IMG/VR virus record: IMGVR_UViG_3300034374_000195
Location: 1 to 23,129 of that record
From: a virus
Reading direction: 5' to 3' (one strand)
Length of the DNA: 23,129 nucleotides
Numbering within the stretch: position 1 is the first letter of the stretch; each line of letters starts with the position of its first letter. The notes under the pieces were generated by a model. It was not told the origin of the DNA. It saw only the letters and a list, made by a program, of their open reading frames with translations, and did not search any database. This document shows, in pieces, positions 1-7,495 of the stretch. Position numbers and translations under genes: made by a program.

Positions 1-1
1 T

Positions 2-292
2 CTCATGGTAGCGCATCTGCGTCGCCTTGAGGGTAACAAAGGCCACGAGAATGGAGTTACGACTAGCCTTAGTCATCTCCGTGGCTCTCAATCAATAGCT
101 CAAACTTCTGATGTGGTCATTGGTCTTGAAAGAGACCAGCAAGGTGAGAACCGTAACATAACTACAGTTCGCATTTTGAAGAACCGCTTCAGTGGTATCA
201 CTGGTGAGTGCTGTCAGCTCAGATATGACGAGCAAACAGGCAGATTGACAGAAGTGACAACGGAGGCATTCCAAGATGGAGATATCTACTGA
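2..292 (+). CDS. T7 gp4-like primase/helicase, C-terminal fragment
   Basis: Partial gene: its 5' part lies before the window, and only the last 96 codons are seen, in the frame starting at base 2. The product is the replicative DnaB-type (RecA-fold) helicase that unwinds DNA ahead of the phage polymerase. Visible motifs match the end of T7 gp4: HLRGSQSIAQTSD (helicase motif H4, DNA-contacting loop), then GLERDQQGEN, then ILKNRFSG, whose Arg sits where the T7 arginine finger is. The T7 equivalents are DLRGSGALRQLSD and ILKCRFTG (from memory). The tail after this core is short, about 30 residues, and lacks the long acidic C-terminus that T7 gp4 uses to contact its polymerase. The stop overlaps the next start by 17 bases, suggesting coupled translation. 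Whether a primase domain is present cannot be told here. Confidence 0.92.
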   Translation, partial: LMVAHLRRLEGNKGHENGVTTSLSHLRGSQSIAQTSDVVIGLERDQQGENRNITTVRILKNRFSGITGECCQLRYDEQTGRLTEVTTEAFQDGDIY

Positions 293-626
293 TGATGAAA
301 TCTTTGAGATGGCTGAAATGACAGCCTTGATAGCAGTAAAAAATCCAGCTTGGGAAGAGCTTCACCACTTCTTCAATACACAAGCCCAGTCACTAGAGCA
401 TAACGGATGGAAGAAAAGGAACGGTATGACACAACACGATAAAATCCTAAAACATATGCGTACAGCAGGGTCAATTTCAGTACGGGAAGCTATGAACGAT
501 TATAGCATCCATAAGCTTGCTACTCGCATTTCAGAGCTTCGCAGTGCTGGTCATAATATTGAGCATAAGGTTCAGTACCACCCAGTAACTGGTCAGAAAT
601 ATTACCGTTACAACCTTGCAAGCTAA
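276..626 (+). CDS. small winged helix-turn-helix protein
   Basis: A 116-residue protein of two parts. Residues 51-112 (MTQHDKILKHM ... LATRISELRSAGH ... GQKYYRY) have the pattern of the phage helix-turn-helix domain family HTH_39: a first helix, a GSIS turn, a recognition helix with LATRISELR, and a beta wing. Residues 1-50 are acidic and resemble nothing I recognise. The start at 276 follows GGAGG by nine bases inside the helicase gene; an internal ATG at 426 would give the HTH domain alone. It lies between helicase and polymerase, where T7 has small genes of group 4. A role in DNA binding or transcription control is inferred from the fold only. The target is unknown. Confidence 0.8.
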   Translation: MEISTDDEIFEMAEMTALIAVKNPAWEELHHFFNTQAQSLEHNGWKKRNGMTQHDKILKHMRTAGSISVREAMNDYSIHKLATRISELRSAGHNIEHKVQYHPVTGQKYYRYNLAS

Positions 627-644
627 TTGACGTAGGAGAAGTGG

Positions 645-2417
645 ATGCGATTAGTATTCGACCTTGAAAGCAATGGACTACTGGACGAGCTGGATCGTAT
701 CCACTGCCTCTGCCTAAAAGATATAGACACCGAACAGACTTATAGTTTTGCACCTTCTGAGGTGGAAACTGGTGTCAAGATGCTGATGGAAGCTGACCTT
801 ATTGTAGGCCACAACGTCATCAGCTTTGATATACCAGCAATCAAGAAGGTGTATCCGTGGTTTCGAATCCGAAAATCACAGGTTAGAGACACTCTAGTTA
901 TGTCCCTGTTACTCTACCCTGATCTCAGTGACCGAGATTATCGTTTAGTAGCCACTGATGAGAGCTTTCCAAAAAAGTTGATTGGTAAGCACCGTCTAGA
1001 GGCATGGGGGCATAGGCTCAAGTGTTTCAAAGGTGACTATGATGGCGGTTGGTCAGAATGGTCTCAGGTTATGCAGGATTACTGCGAACAGGATGTGGAG
1101 GTCACCGACAGGCTGTGGAAGCTTATCGAGTCTAAAGATGTATCTCCTGTCGCTACCGAACTTGAACATCAGGTCAAGTGGGTTATTGCAGAGCAGGAGC
1201 GTTGTGGTTTTCCTTTCGACGAGGACGCAGCGTTACATCTCAAGAAGACGTTGGATAAACGTCGTGCAGAACTCGAGGCAGAACTACAGGACACATTCCC
1301 TCCGTGGGAAGAAGAGCTGGGTCTCTTTACACCCAAGGTAAACAATAAGTCCCGTGGTTACGTCAAAGGCGTACCCATCATGAAGAAGAAGACTGTGGTG
1401 TTCAATCCTGGTTCTAGGATGCACATCGAGTCTAGGCTCAAGGCTATCCACGGATGGAAGCCCAAGGAGTTCACTGAAGACGGACGAGCAAAGGTAGATG
1501 AACGTGTATTGTCTAGCTTACCTTATCCTGAAGCGAAGCTCCTGAGCGAATACCTAATGGTGCAAAAGCGTATCGGTCAAGTGGCTGAGGGTGCTAACGG
1601 CTGGCTCAAGAGAGTTAAGTCCGGACGTATCTACGGTCAGGTCATCACCAATGGTGCTGTCACAGGTCGAGCTACGCATCGGTCACCCAATGTAGCCCAG
1701 ACCCCTGCTGTCTATGTCCCTTATGGCAAAGAGTGTAGGTCATGCTGGACTGCATCCAAACACCGTGTACTCATCGGTGCTGACGTATCTGGCCTCGAGC
1801 TGCGAATGTTGGCAAACGAGATGTGGCGGTTTGACAATGGTGCATATGCAAAGGAGGTAGTGGATGGAGATATTCACACCGCTAACCAGACCGCAGCCGA
1901 ACTGCCAACAAGGAATGATGCAAAGACTTTTATCTATGCGTTTCTCTACGGTGCTGGCGACGCTAAGATTGGCTCTATTATCGGCAAGGGTGCGACGGCT
2001 GGCCGCGAAATCAAGAAGAAGTTCTTCGAGAAAGTCCCAGCGTTAGAGCGTCTGGTAAAACAAGTAAAGGCACAAGCTGGTGATAAAGGTTATCTGCTTG
2101 GTCTCGATGGTAGACAGTTACACATACGGTCTACTCACGCTGCTCTCAACACTTTATTACAGTCGGCTGGTGCGCTGGTCTGTAAGCAGTGGCTTGTGGA
2201 GGTAGACAAAGAACTACGCTCCAGAGGGTGGCAAGACAGATGTCAGCAAGTGGCATGGATACATGATGAATTACAATTCGACTGTGATGCAATGATTGCA
2301 GAAGAATGTGGTCAGCTCATCGTGGACTGCATTGCCAAAGCTGGTCAACACTTCAACGTCCAAGTCCCATTAACTGGTGAATACAACATTGGTGCTAACT
2401 GGGCTGAGACACACTAG
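645..2417 (+). CDS. DNA polymerase, family A, T7 gp5-like
   Basis: Replicative polymerase of 590 residues with N-terminal 3'-5' exonuclease and C-terminal polymerase domains. Exonuclease motifs: D6-L-E8 near the N-terminus, GHNVISFDIPAI, and the MQDYCEQDVEVT motif. Polymerase motif A has D380 (GADVSGLELRMLA), the O helix runs R423-N-D-A-K427 to Y431 and Y435, and motif C is H540-D541-E542. Y431 matches E. coli Pol I position 762, so the enzyme has the Tyr type that accepts dideoxynucleotides. The next residue is Ala432, where the family normally has Gly. The protein is about 110 residues shorter than T7 gp5 (704). Only 33 residues separate F218 from V251, where T7 carries its thioredoxin-binding loop of about 70. 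The start follows AGGAG by six bases. Confidence 0.97.
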   Translation: MRLVFDLESNGLLDELDRIHCLCLKDIDTEQTYSFAPSEVETGVKMLMEADLIVGHNVISFDIPAIKKVYPWFRIRKSQVRDTLVMSLLLYPDLSDRDYRLVATDESFPKKLIGKHRLEAWGHRLKCFKGDYDGGWSEWSQVMQDYCEQDVEVTDRLWKLIESKDVSPVATELEHQVKWVIAEQERCGFPFDEDAALHLKKTLDKRRAELEAELQDTFPPWEEELGLFTPKVNNKSRGYVKGVPIMKKKTVVFNPGSRMHIESRLKAIHGWKPKEFTEDGRAKVDERVLSSLPYPEAKLLSEYLMVQKRIGQVAEGANGWLKRVKSGRIYGQVITNGAVTGRATHRSPNVAQTPAVYVPYGKECRSCWTASKHRVLIGADVSGLELRMLANEMWRFDNGAYAKEVVDGDIHTANQTAAELPTRNDAKTFIYAFLYGAGDAKIGSIIGKGATAGREIKKKFFEKVPALERLVKQVKAQAGDKGYLLGLDGRQLHIRSTHAALNTLLQSAGALVCKQWLVEVDKELRSRGWQDRCQQVAWIHDELQFDCDAMIAEECGQLIVDCIAKAGQHFNVQVPLTGEYNIGANWAETH

Positions 2418-2425
2418 GAGAAGAT

Positions 2426-3163
2426 ATGGCTAAAAATACGCTCCTGATTGATGGAGATATTGTAGCCTTTCAAGCATCTGCTTCTCTGGAACACCCTACA
2501 AAGTACGACGAAGACACTTGGATACTCTGGGCGTCTGAGTCAGACACTAAAGCTAAATTCAATGACATGATGTCTACCCTGCATGAGAAGTCAGGGTGTG
2601 CAGATGTCGTTGTAGCTTTCTCTGATAAGGTGAACTTCCGTAAAGAGCTAGATGCTAATTATAAGGCTAATAGAGCTAAGACCAGAAAGCCTATGCTTCT
2701 GCCTTTGCTCAGAGACTACTGCCAACAGAAATACAGGACACTTATCTACCCTCGGCTAGAGGCTGATGATGTGCTGGGTCTGTGTGGTACATACGAACCT
2801 CTTTTTGAAGAGTGTGTCATCTATAGTATCGACAAGGATTTAATGCAAATTCCAGGTCGGCATCTTATTGATGATGAAATCGTCGAAGTAACGCCTGAAG
2901 AGGCTGACTACTTCTTTCTTAAACAAGTCCTCACTGGCGACCAAGCCGATAACTACCCTGGTTGTAAGGGTATCGGTGAGAAGAGAGCTACTGCTATTCT
3001 TGACGAAGACCCTACATGGGAAGCTGTCGTCAAGACTTACGAAAAAGCAGGGCTGTCAGAAGGGGATGCCGTACACCAAGCGCAACTTGCCCGTATCCTT
3101 AGATATGGTGAGTACGACTTGGAGGCACAAAAGGTAAAACTCTGGAGACCCAATGGAAGATAA
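2426..3163 (+). CDS. 5'-3' exonuclease / flap endonuclease, T7 gp6-like
   Basis: A 245-residue FEN-superfamily nuclease. In T7 the homologue (300 residues) removes RNA primers, degrades host DNA and acts in recombination. Metal-binding acidic motifs are visible in order: LLIDGDIVAF (D9, D11), E112-A-D-D115 (LEADDVLG), D136-K-D138 (SIDKDLMQ) and G171-D-Q-A-D-N176 followed by PGCKGIGEKRA, the helix-turn segment that binds DNA. The C-terminal ARILRYGEYD and KLWRP resemble the end of T7 gp6 closely. The polymerase stop TAG at 2415 is part of the Shine-Dalgarno TAGGAG, five bases before this start, so the two genes are probably coupled. All catalytic residues expected of the family appear intact. 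Confidence 0.94.
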   Translation: MAKNTLLIDGDIVAFQASASLEHPTKYDEDTWILWASESDTKAKFNDMMSTLHEKSGCADVVVAFSDKVNFRKELDANYKANRAKTRKPMLLPLLRDYCQQKYRTLIYPRLEADDVLGLCGTYEPLFEECVIYSIDKDLMQIPGRHLIDDEIVEVTPEEADYFFLKQVLTGDQADNYPGCKGIGEKRATAILDEDPTWEAVVKTYEKAGLSEGDAVHQAQLARILRYGEYDLEAQKVKLWRPNGR

Positions 3164-3392
3164 AGTAAACAGCCCTAGTCATTACACAAACGGCTCAATC
3201 GAAACATGGGACTATATACTCGATGTGCAAGGCGATTTTATAGCTATGCACACTGCCCATGCTCAAATTCTGAAATACACAGGCTCACGGCTTTGGAACA
3301 AGAATAACCCCATTGAAGACGCTGAAAAAGCGCAATGGTATCTGGCAGAGATGATACGTCTGATGAAAAAGACTAAGGGGGTTAATTGGTAA
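3153..3392 (+). CDS. DUF3310 protein (gp1.7-related domain)
   Basis: A 79-residue protein with the DUF3310 pattern: VNSPSHYTNGSIETWDYI at the N-terminus, then ILKYTGSRLWNKN and IEDAEKAQWYLAEMI. It is a stand-alone copy of the domain. The T7 nucleotide kinase gp1.7, which phosphorylates dTMP and dGMP, belongs to the same family, so a role in nucleotide metabolism is plausible; it is not proven for a domain of this size. The start overlaps the exonuclease gene by 11 bases and follows GGAG by five. Its position next to a MazG-like gene and an RNR supports a dNTP-supply role by context. Confidence 0.82.
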   Translation: MEDKVNSPSHYTNGSIETWDYILDVQGDFIAMHTAHAQILKYTGSRLWNKNNPIEDAEKAQWYLAEMIRLMKKTKGVNW

Positions 3393-3826
3393 TGAGAGAT
3401 GTTAGCCGTGAAAATAAAGTAGCCTCGTTTCATAAGGCTATGGAAATGAAACGTCAGGTAAGCTTCAACACCAAGGAGCTTACCGCAAAAGAACTAATCG
3501 ATTTCATTCATATGCGAATGACATTGATACAAGAGGAAGTACTCGAATTAAAAGAGGCATCCGATCATATATGTATGCGGCTAAATAATAATGAGACAGT
3601 CGCTACATCTGAGAAAGCCCACTTACTGAAAGAACTAGCTGATGTGCAGTACGTTGTTTCGGGCTTTGCTGATGCCTTTGACCTTCCTATACAGCCAGCA
3701 TTCAACCGAGTCCATGACAGTAATATGTCCAAACTTGAGGATGGGAAACCAGTGAAGCGTGAGGATGGCAAAGTCCTCAAAGGCAAGAACTATAAACCCC
3801 CATACTTAGAAGACTTGGTAGAATAA
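3392..3826 (+). CDS. MazG-like nucleotide pyrophosphohydrolase
   Basis: An all-alpha NTP pyrophosphohydrolase of 144 residues. The metal-binding signature EExxE ... ExxD is complete: E48-E49-V-L-E52 (LIQEEVLELKEA) and E81-L-A-D84 (LKELADVQYVVSGF). MazG and HisE relatives hydrolyse (d)NTPs or related nucleotides to monophosphates; in phages they are thought to recycle nucleotides or alter host (p)ppGpp signalling, which has been debated. I chose ATG 3392 because it overlaps the preceding stop as TAATG and lies about ten bases after AAGGGGG; an in-frame TTG at 3386 would add two residues. The C-terminal 45 residues are basic and polar (GKPVKREDGKVLKGKNYKPPY), forming an extension beyond the MazG core. 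The stop overlaps the RNR start by one base. Confidence 0.85.
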   Translation: MRDVSRENKVASFHKAMEMKRQVSFNTKELTAKELIDFIHMRMTLIQEEVLELKEASDHICMRLNNNETVATSEKAHLLKELADVQYVVSGFADAFDLPIQPAFNRVHDSNMSKLEDGKPVKREDGKVLKGKNYKPPYLEDLVE

Positions 3827-5508
3827 TGGCATTCAAATCTAATAACAATCCGATGTTCCGATCTAAATTCAGTGAGGACATCTTCAATCACAAATACGCA
3901 CACGACGGTTGTGAGACATGGGCAGACCTAGCTAAGACGCTAGTGAAGGACGTATGTTCCGATCATATGTCTGTGACCGATATGTCGCAACTTCAACAAT
4001 ACATCACAGAACTCAAGTTCATACCTGGTGGTAGATATCTATATTACGCTGGGCGTCCTAACAAGTTCTTCAATAACTGCTATCTATTGAAAGCAGAAGA
4101 GGATACCCGTGAGGACTGGGCTAACCTGTCATGGAAAGCTGAAAGCTGCCTTATGACTGGTGGTGGCATTGGTGTCGATTACAGTGTGTACCGTCCGGCA
4201 GGAGCAACCATCAGTAGGACTGGTGGGCAAGCTTCTGGCTCTGTTACCAAGATGAACATGATCAATGAGATTGGTCGTCGGGTAATGCAGGGCGGTAGCC
4301 GTCGGTCAGCTATCTATGCATCCCTTAATTGGAAGCATGGTGACATTCAGGACTTCCTGAAAGCAAAAGACTGGCAATCAATGCCTGTTGGTAGCACAGG
4401 TAAATCCCTATGGGATATTAAGCAAGAAGACTTCAACTTCCCTGCCCCGTTGGATATGACCAACATCAGTGTAAACTATGACACTGACTGGTTATTGGGC
4501 TATTGGGAAACTGGTGATGTTGGTGACGTATTCAAAGAAAACGTGCGTCAAGCCTTAAAATCAGCAGAGCCAGGTTTCAGTTTCAACTTCTTTGATAAAG
4601 AAAACGAAACTCTCAGGAACGCCTGTACAGAGGTTACTTCAGCCGATGACTCAGATGTATGTAATCTTGGAAGCATCAACTTAGGTCGCGTCGATGATAT
4701 TAAAGAATTTAGAAGTATCGTAGACCTTGCAACCAAGTTTCTGATTTGTGGGACACTGCAAGCTAAACTCCCGTACCGTGCTGTCTATGAGACAAGGGAA
4801 AAGAACCGTCGTCTAGGCTTAGGCTTGATGGGTATGCATGAATGGTTAATCAAGAAAGGTTACAGATATGAAGTTACCCCCGAGCTTCACCAATGGCTAT
4901 CTATATATAAAGGACAGTCTGATAAAACTAGTAGACAATTTGCAGATCATCTATCTGTATCCCGTCCAGTTGCAAACAGGGCGATTGCTCCTACTGGTTC
5001 TATTGGTATTCTTGCTGGGACTTCTACAGGCGTAGAACCTATCTTTGCTGTCGCCTATAAACGTAGATATCTAAAAGGGCAAAATCGCTGGCACTACCAG
5101 TATGTTGTAGACTCGGCTGCTCAGGAGCTGATTGATATGTATGGAGCTGACCCACATAAGATTGAGTCATCTCTAGACTTAGCTGAGGATTACGAGCGTC
5201 GTATGATGTTCCAAGCTGACGTACAAGACTATGTCGATATGTCTATCTCTTCAACAATCAATCTCCCCTCTTGGGGCAGTAAACTAAACAACGAGGATAC
5301 AGTAGATGATTTTGCTAACACTCTGGCATCCTATGCCCACAGGCTCAGAGGCTTCACAGTCTATCCCGATGGTGCGAGAGGAGGCCAACCCTTGGTCTCT
5401 GTCCCGTACAGCGAAGCAGTGGATAAGCTTGGTACTGAGTTTGAAGAAGGTATTGAGACCCACGACATCTGTGACATAAGTGGCACAGGAGGCTCATGTG
5501 GTGTCTAA
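3826..5508 (+). CDS. cobalamin-dependent class II ribonucleotide reductase
   Basis: Reduces ribonucleotides to deoxyribonucleotides using adenosylcobalamin instead of a separate radical-generating subunit; no NrdB-like gene is nearby. It has 560 residues, short for the family (the Lactobacillus monomeric enzyme is 739). Visible features: KFIPGGR and FNNC85YLL in the N-terminal half; the thiyl-radical motif N265-A-C267-T-E269; C279 in SDVCNLGSINLGR; NRRLGLGLMGMHEWL; and AIAPTGSIGILAG at 386-398. C85 and C279 fit the pair that forms the active-site disulfide, with a C267-C279 gap of 12 against 11 in the Lactobacillus enzyme. C549 and C558 at the C-terminus could be the shuttle pair. The start overlaps the previous stop (TAATG) and has only a weak Shine-Dalgarno, so translation may depend on coupling. 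Class II is inferred from motifs and from the missing partner subunit. Confidence 0.93.
   Translation: MAFKSNNNPMFRSKFSEDIFNHKYAHDGCETWADLAKTLVKDVCSDHMSVTDMSQLQQYITELKFIPGGRYLYYAGRPNKFFNNCYLLKAEEDTREDWANLSWKAESCLMTGGGIGVDYSVYRPAGATISRTGGQASGSVTKMNMINEIGRRVMQGGSRRSAIYASLNWKHGDIQDFLKAKDWQSMPVGSTGKSLWDIKQEDFNFPAPLDMTNISVNYDTDWLLGYWETGDVGDVFKENVRQALKSAEPGFSFNFFDKENETLRNACTEVTSADDSDVCNLGSINLGRVDDIKEFRSIVDLATKFLICGTLQAKLPYRAVYETREKNRRLGLGLMGMHEWLIKKGYRYEVTPELHQWLSIYKGQSDKTSRQFADHLSVSRPVANRAIAPTGSIGILAGTSTGVEPIFAVAYKRRYLKGQNRWHYQYVVDSAAQELIDMYGADPHKIESSLDLAEDYERRMMFQADVQDYVDMSISSTINLPSWGSKLNNEDTVDDFANTLASYAHRLRGFTVYPDGARGGQPLVSVPYSEAVDKLGTEFEEGIETHDICDISGTGGSCGV
5487..5492 (+). promoter_or_regulatory. 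ribosome binding site that fixes a GTG start
   Basis: AGGAGG lies inside the last codons of the RNR gene. In-frame GTG codons at 5498 and 5501 lie five and eight bases after it, while the upstream GTG at 5480 lies before it. This favours a GTG start overlapping the RNR stop for the next gene. The ATG at 5496 is out of frame. Confidence 0.65.
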
Positions 5509-5686
5509 GTTACCAGTAGTAGACGAACCTCTGCTCGATTATGTCGAACGGATGTTTCCAGACCGCTGCCCAACACTTGAAGATGATGAAAAGACAGTTT
5601 GGTTCAAAGCTGGGGCTGCTTCGGTAGCCCGTCATCTCAGGGCGGTTCACAATCAACAAAATGAAAATATTCTGGAGAATATGTGA
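5498..5686 (+). CDS. small conserved-type phage protein, function unknown
   Basis: A 62-residue protein with a GTG start at 5498 (or 5501), set by AGGAGG at 5487-5492. Features are the LLDYVERMFPDRCP segment, an acidic LEDDEKTVWFKAG segment and a helical ASVARHLRAVHNQQNENIL end. This looks like a small soluble helical protein with no signal peptide, membrane segment or metal motif. I do not recognise a named family, though short proteins of similar look occur just before the portal region in T7-like marine phages. It overlaps the RNR gene and its stop TGA overlaps the next start, so it is translated in the same chain. No function is claimed. Confidence 0.72.
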   Translation: MVSKLPVVDEPLLDYVERMFPDRCPTLEDDEKTVWFKAGAASVARHLRAVHNQQNENILENM

Positions 5687-5913
5687 TGTGTATGTCTAAC
5701 AAAGCACCAGCTCCTCCACCACCTCCACCTCCTCCACCACCTCCTCCTCCAGTATTGGATCAGGGCGCACCCACAGAGGCAGTTACTGCTGATGAGGAAC
5801 GGGCAAAGCGTAATAAGAGTGGTAAAAAAGGTGGCACTAAACCTTATCGCAGTTCTGGCTTGTCAATCACTGGCGGTCAAAGCGGTAGCTCAACAGGTGG
5901 CGTAGGAGTCTAA
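5686..5913 (+). CDS. proline-rich virion assembly protein, gp7.3-like
   Basis: A 75-residue protein just before the portal, the position of T7 gene 7.3. Residues 1-8 lead into A-P-A followed by 13 consecutive prolines. The C-terminal half is basic then glycine/serine-rich: EERAKRNKSGKKGGTK, YRSSGLSITGG, and a Gly/Ser tail. T7 gp7.3, a tail-associated virion protein needed for adsorption, ends in a similar basic-then-SGGG pattern, so homology is likely but rests on composition and synteny. The start is ATG 5686, sharing its A with the preceding stop (TGATG) and nine bases after GGAG; GTG 5683 and ATG 5692 are alternatives. The polyproline run should stall ribosomes and need host EF-P. Confidence 0.78.
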   Translation: MCMSNKAPAPPPPPPPPPPPPPVLDQGAPTEAVTADEERAKRNKSGKKGGTKPYRSSGLSITGGQSGSSTGGVGV

Positions 5914-5917
5914 AATT

Positions 5918-7495
5918 ATGCACAACGGTAAGACCTGTGCAGGACGGTACGAGCAGCTTGCCGTTGAGCGAGAAATGTTTCTTAACCGAGCTAGAGATTG
6001 CTCTGAGGTAACTATACCAACTTTAGTTCCTCCTAGCGGTCATAGCTCGGCTACAGAATACAGAACTCCTTATCAAGGTATTGGGGCTAGGGGTGTAAAT
6101 AACCTAGCCTCAAAACTTCTGCTCTCCCTCCTGCCCCCCAATTCCCCTTTCTTTCGTCTTCAAGTAGACGACCAGACACTAGTAGAACTTACTGGGCAAG
6201 ATAATGCCCGTGCTAAAGTTGAAGAAGCACTGAACCAGATTGAACGGTCAGTAATGACTGAGATTGAAACATCAGGTCTACGCTCTCCCATCTTTGAGGC
6301 ACTGAAGCACCTTATTGTTGCTGGTAATGTCCTAGTTTATCTCCCTAAGTCTGGTGGCATCCGTGTATTCCGACTAGATAGCTATGTCGTGAAACGTGAT
6401 CCCTACGGTAATGTTCTAGAAATCATTACCAAAGAAGAAATCTCCCCTGCTGTATTAGAAGAAAAAGAACTAGAGCTTTTAGGTAGTGACCTGAATAGCG
6501 ATGTTAAAGAAAGCTACAAAGACAAAGTAGCTCTCTATACCCATTTTTATCTAGATGGTAATAGATGGCGTCTGTACCAAGAACTCAAGGGACAAGTAAT
6601 TCCAGGTTCTGCTGGTAGCTGGCCTCTTGATAAGTCACCTATGTTACCCCTCCGGTGGACTAGGATCGACGGTGAGGACTACGGACGTTCCTATGTTGAA
6701 GAGTACCTCGGAGACCTTATCAGCCTTGAGGGGCTTTCTAAGGCGATTGTAGAGGCATCTGCCGCATCAGCTAAAGTACTATTCATGGTTAACCCTAATG
6801 GTACTACTAGGATGCGTGACATTGCTCAGGCCGAGAACTGCGCTATTGTTGCTGGTAACTCTAATGAGGTGTCTGTACTACAAACTCAGAAGTATGCAGA
6901 CATGAGGGTAGCCTACGATACTGTACGCTCAATCACTGAGCGTCTATCTTATGCCTTCCTAATGAATAGTGCTGTCCAGCGTTCAGGTGAACGTGTGACT
7001 GCCGAAGAAGTACGCTTCATGGCTAAGGAACTAGAAGATGCCCTTGGTGGTGTCTATTCTATTTTATCGCAAGAGTTTCAGCTCCCATTAGTAAACCGTC
7101 TAATGGACAGGATGACAAAGGCCAAGAGATTACCTGAATTACCGAAGGGTATCGTAAGGCCAGCTATTGTTACTGGATTGGAAGCTCTAGGTCGTGGTCA
7201 TGACCTCAACAAATATAATGCATTTTTACAGGCTCTACAGCCCATCGGGGCAGAGGCCGTAGCACAATATATGAATGTTGGGGATTACATCACCCGTATT
7301 GGTACAGCCTTGGGCATTGATATGGATGGTCTGGTCAAGACAGAAGAAGATATCATGGCAGAGCAACAGGCACAGGCCGAAGCTCAACAGCAAATGATGA
7401 TGAATGAAACGATGGGACGTATGGCTGAGAAAGCCACTCCCGAAGCTATGAAAATGGCACAACAAGGATTAAATGATGGCAACGGAAACGGTTAA
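5918..7495 (+). CDS. portal (head-tail connector) protein, T7 gp8-like
   Basis: A 525-residue protein, close to T7 gp8 (about 535). It forms the twelve-subunit ring at one capsid vertex through which DNA is packaged and ejected, and it nucleates procapsid assembly. Family-typical segments include TPYQGIGARGVNNLASKLLL near residues 48-70, LLPPNSPFFRL, HLIVAGNVLVYLP, RLDSYVVKRDPYGNV, DGEDYGRSYVEEYLGDL, RSGERVTAEEVRFMAKELED (cut here) and the Gln/Met-rich acidic C-terminus. The start follows AGGAG by nine bases. The last 23 bases overlap the scaffold gene, a tight arrangement suited to producing portal and scaffold together. Confidence 0.95.
   Translation: MHNGKTCAGRYEQLAVEREMFLNRARDCSEVTIPTLVPPSGHSSATEYRTPYQGIGARGVNNLASKLLLSLLPPNSPFFRLQVDDQTLVELTGQDNARAKVEEALNQIERSVMTEIETSGLRSPIFEALKHLIVAGNVLVYLPKSGGIRVFRLDSYVVKRDPYGNVLEIITKEEISPAVLEEKELELLGSDLNSDVKESYKDKVALYTHFYLDGNRWRLYQELKGQVIPGSAGSWPLDKSPMLPLRWTRIDGEDYGRSYVEEYLGDLISLEGLSKAIVEASAASAKVLFMVNPNGTTRMRDIAQAENCAIVAGNSNEVSVLQTQKYADMRVAYDTVRSITERLSYAFLMNSAVQRSGERVTAEEVRFMAKELEDALGGVYSILSQEFQLPLVNRLMDRMTKAKRLPELPKGIVRPAIVTGLEALGRGHDLNKYNAFLQALQPIGAEAVAQYMNVGDYITRIGTALGIDMDGLVKTEEDIMAEQQAQAEAQQQMMMNETMGRMAEKATPEAMKMAQQGLNDGNGNG

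Noticed and set aside
1033-1341. 102-codon second-frame ORF inside the DNA polymerase gene
   Set aside because: The polymerase frame here contains conserved exonuclease motifs; the other frame has no signals or family features.
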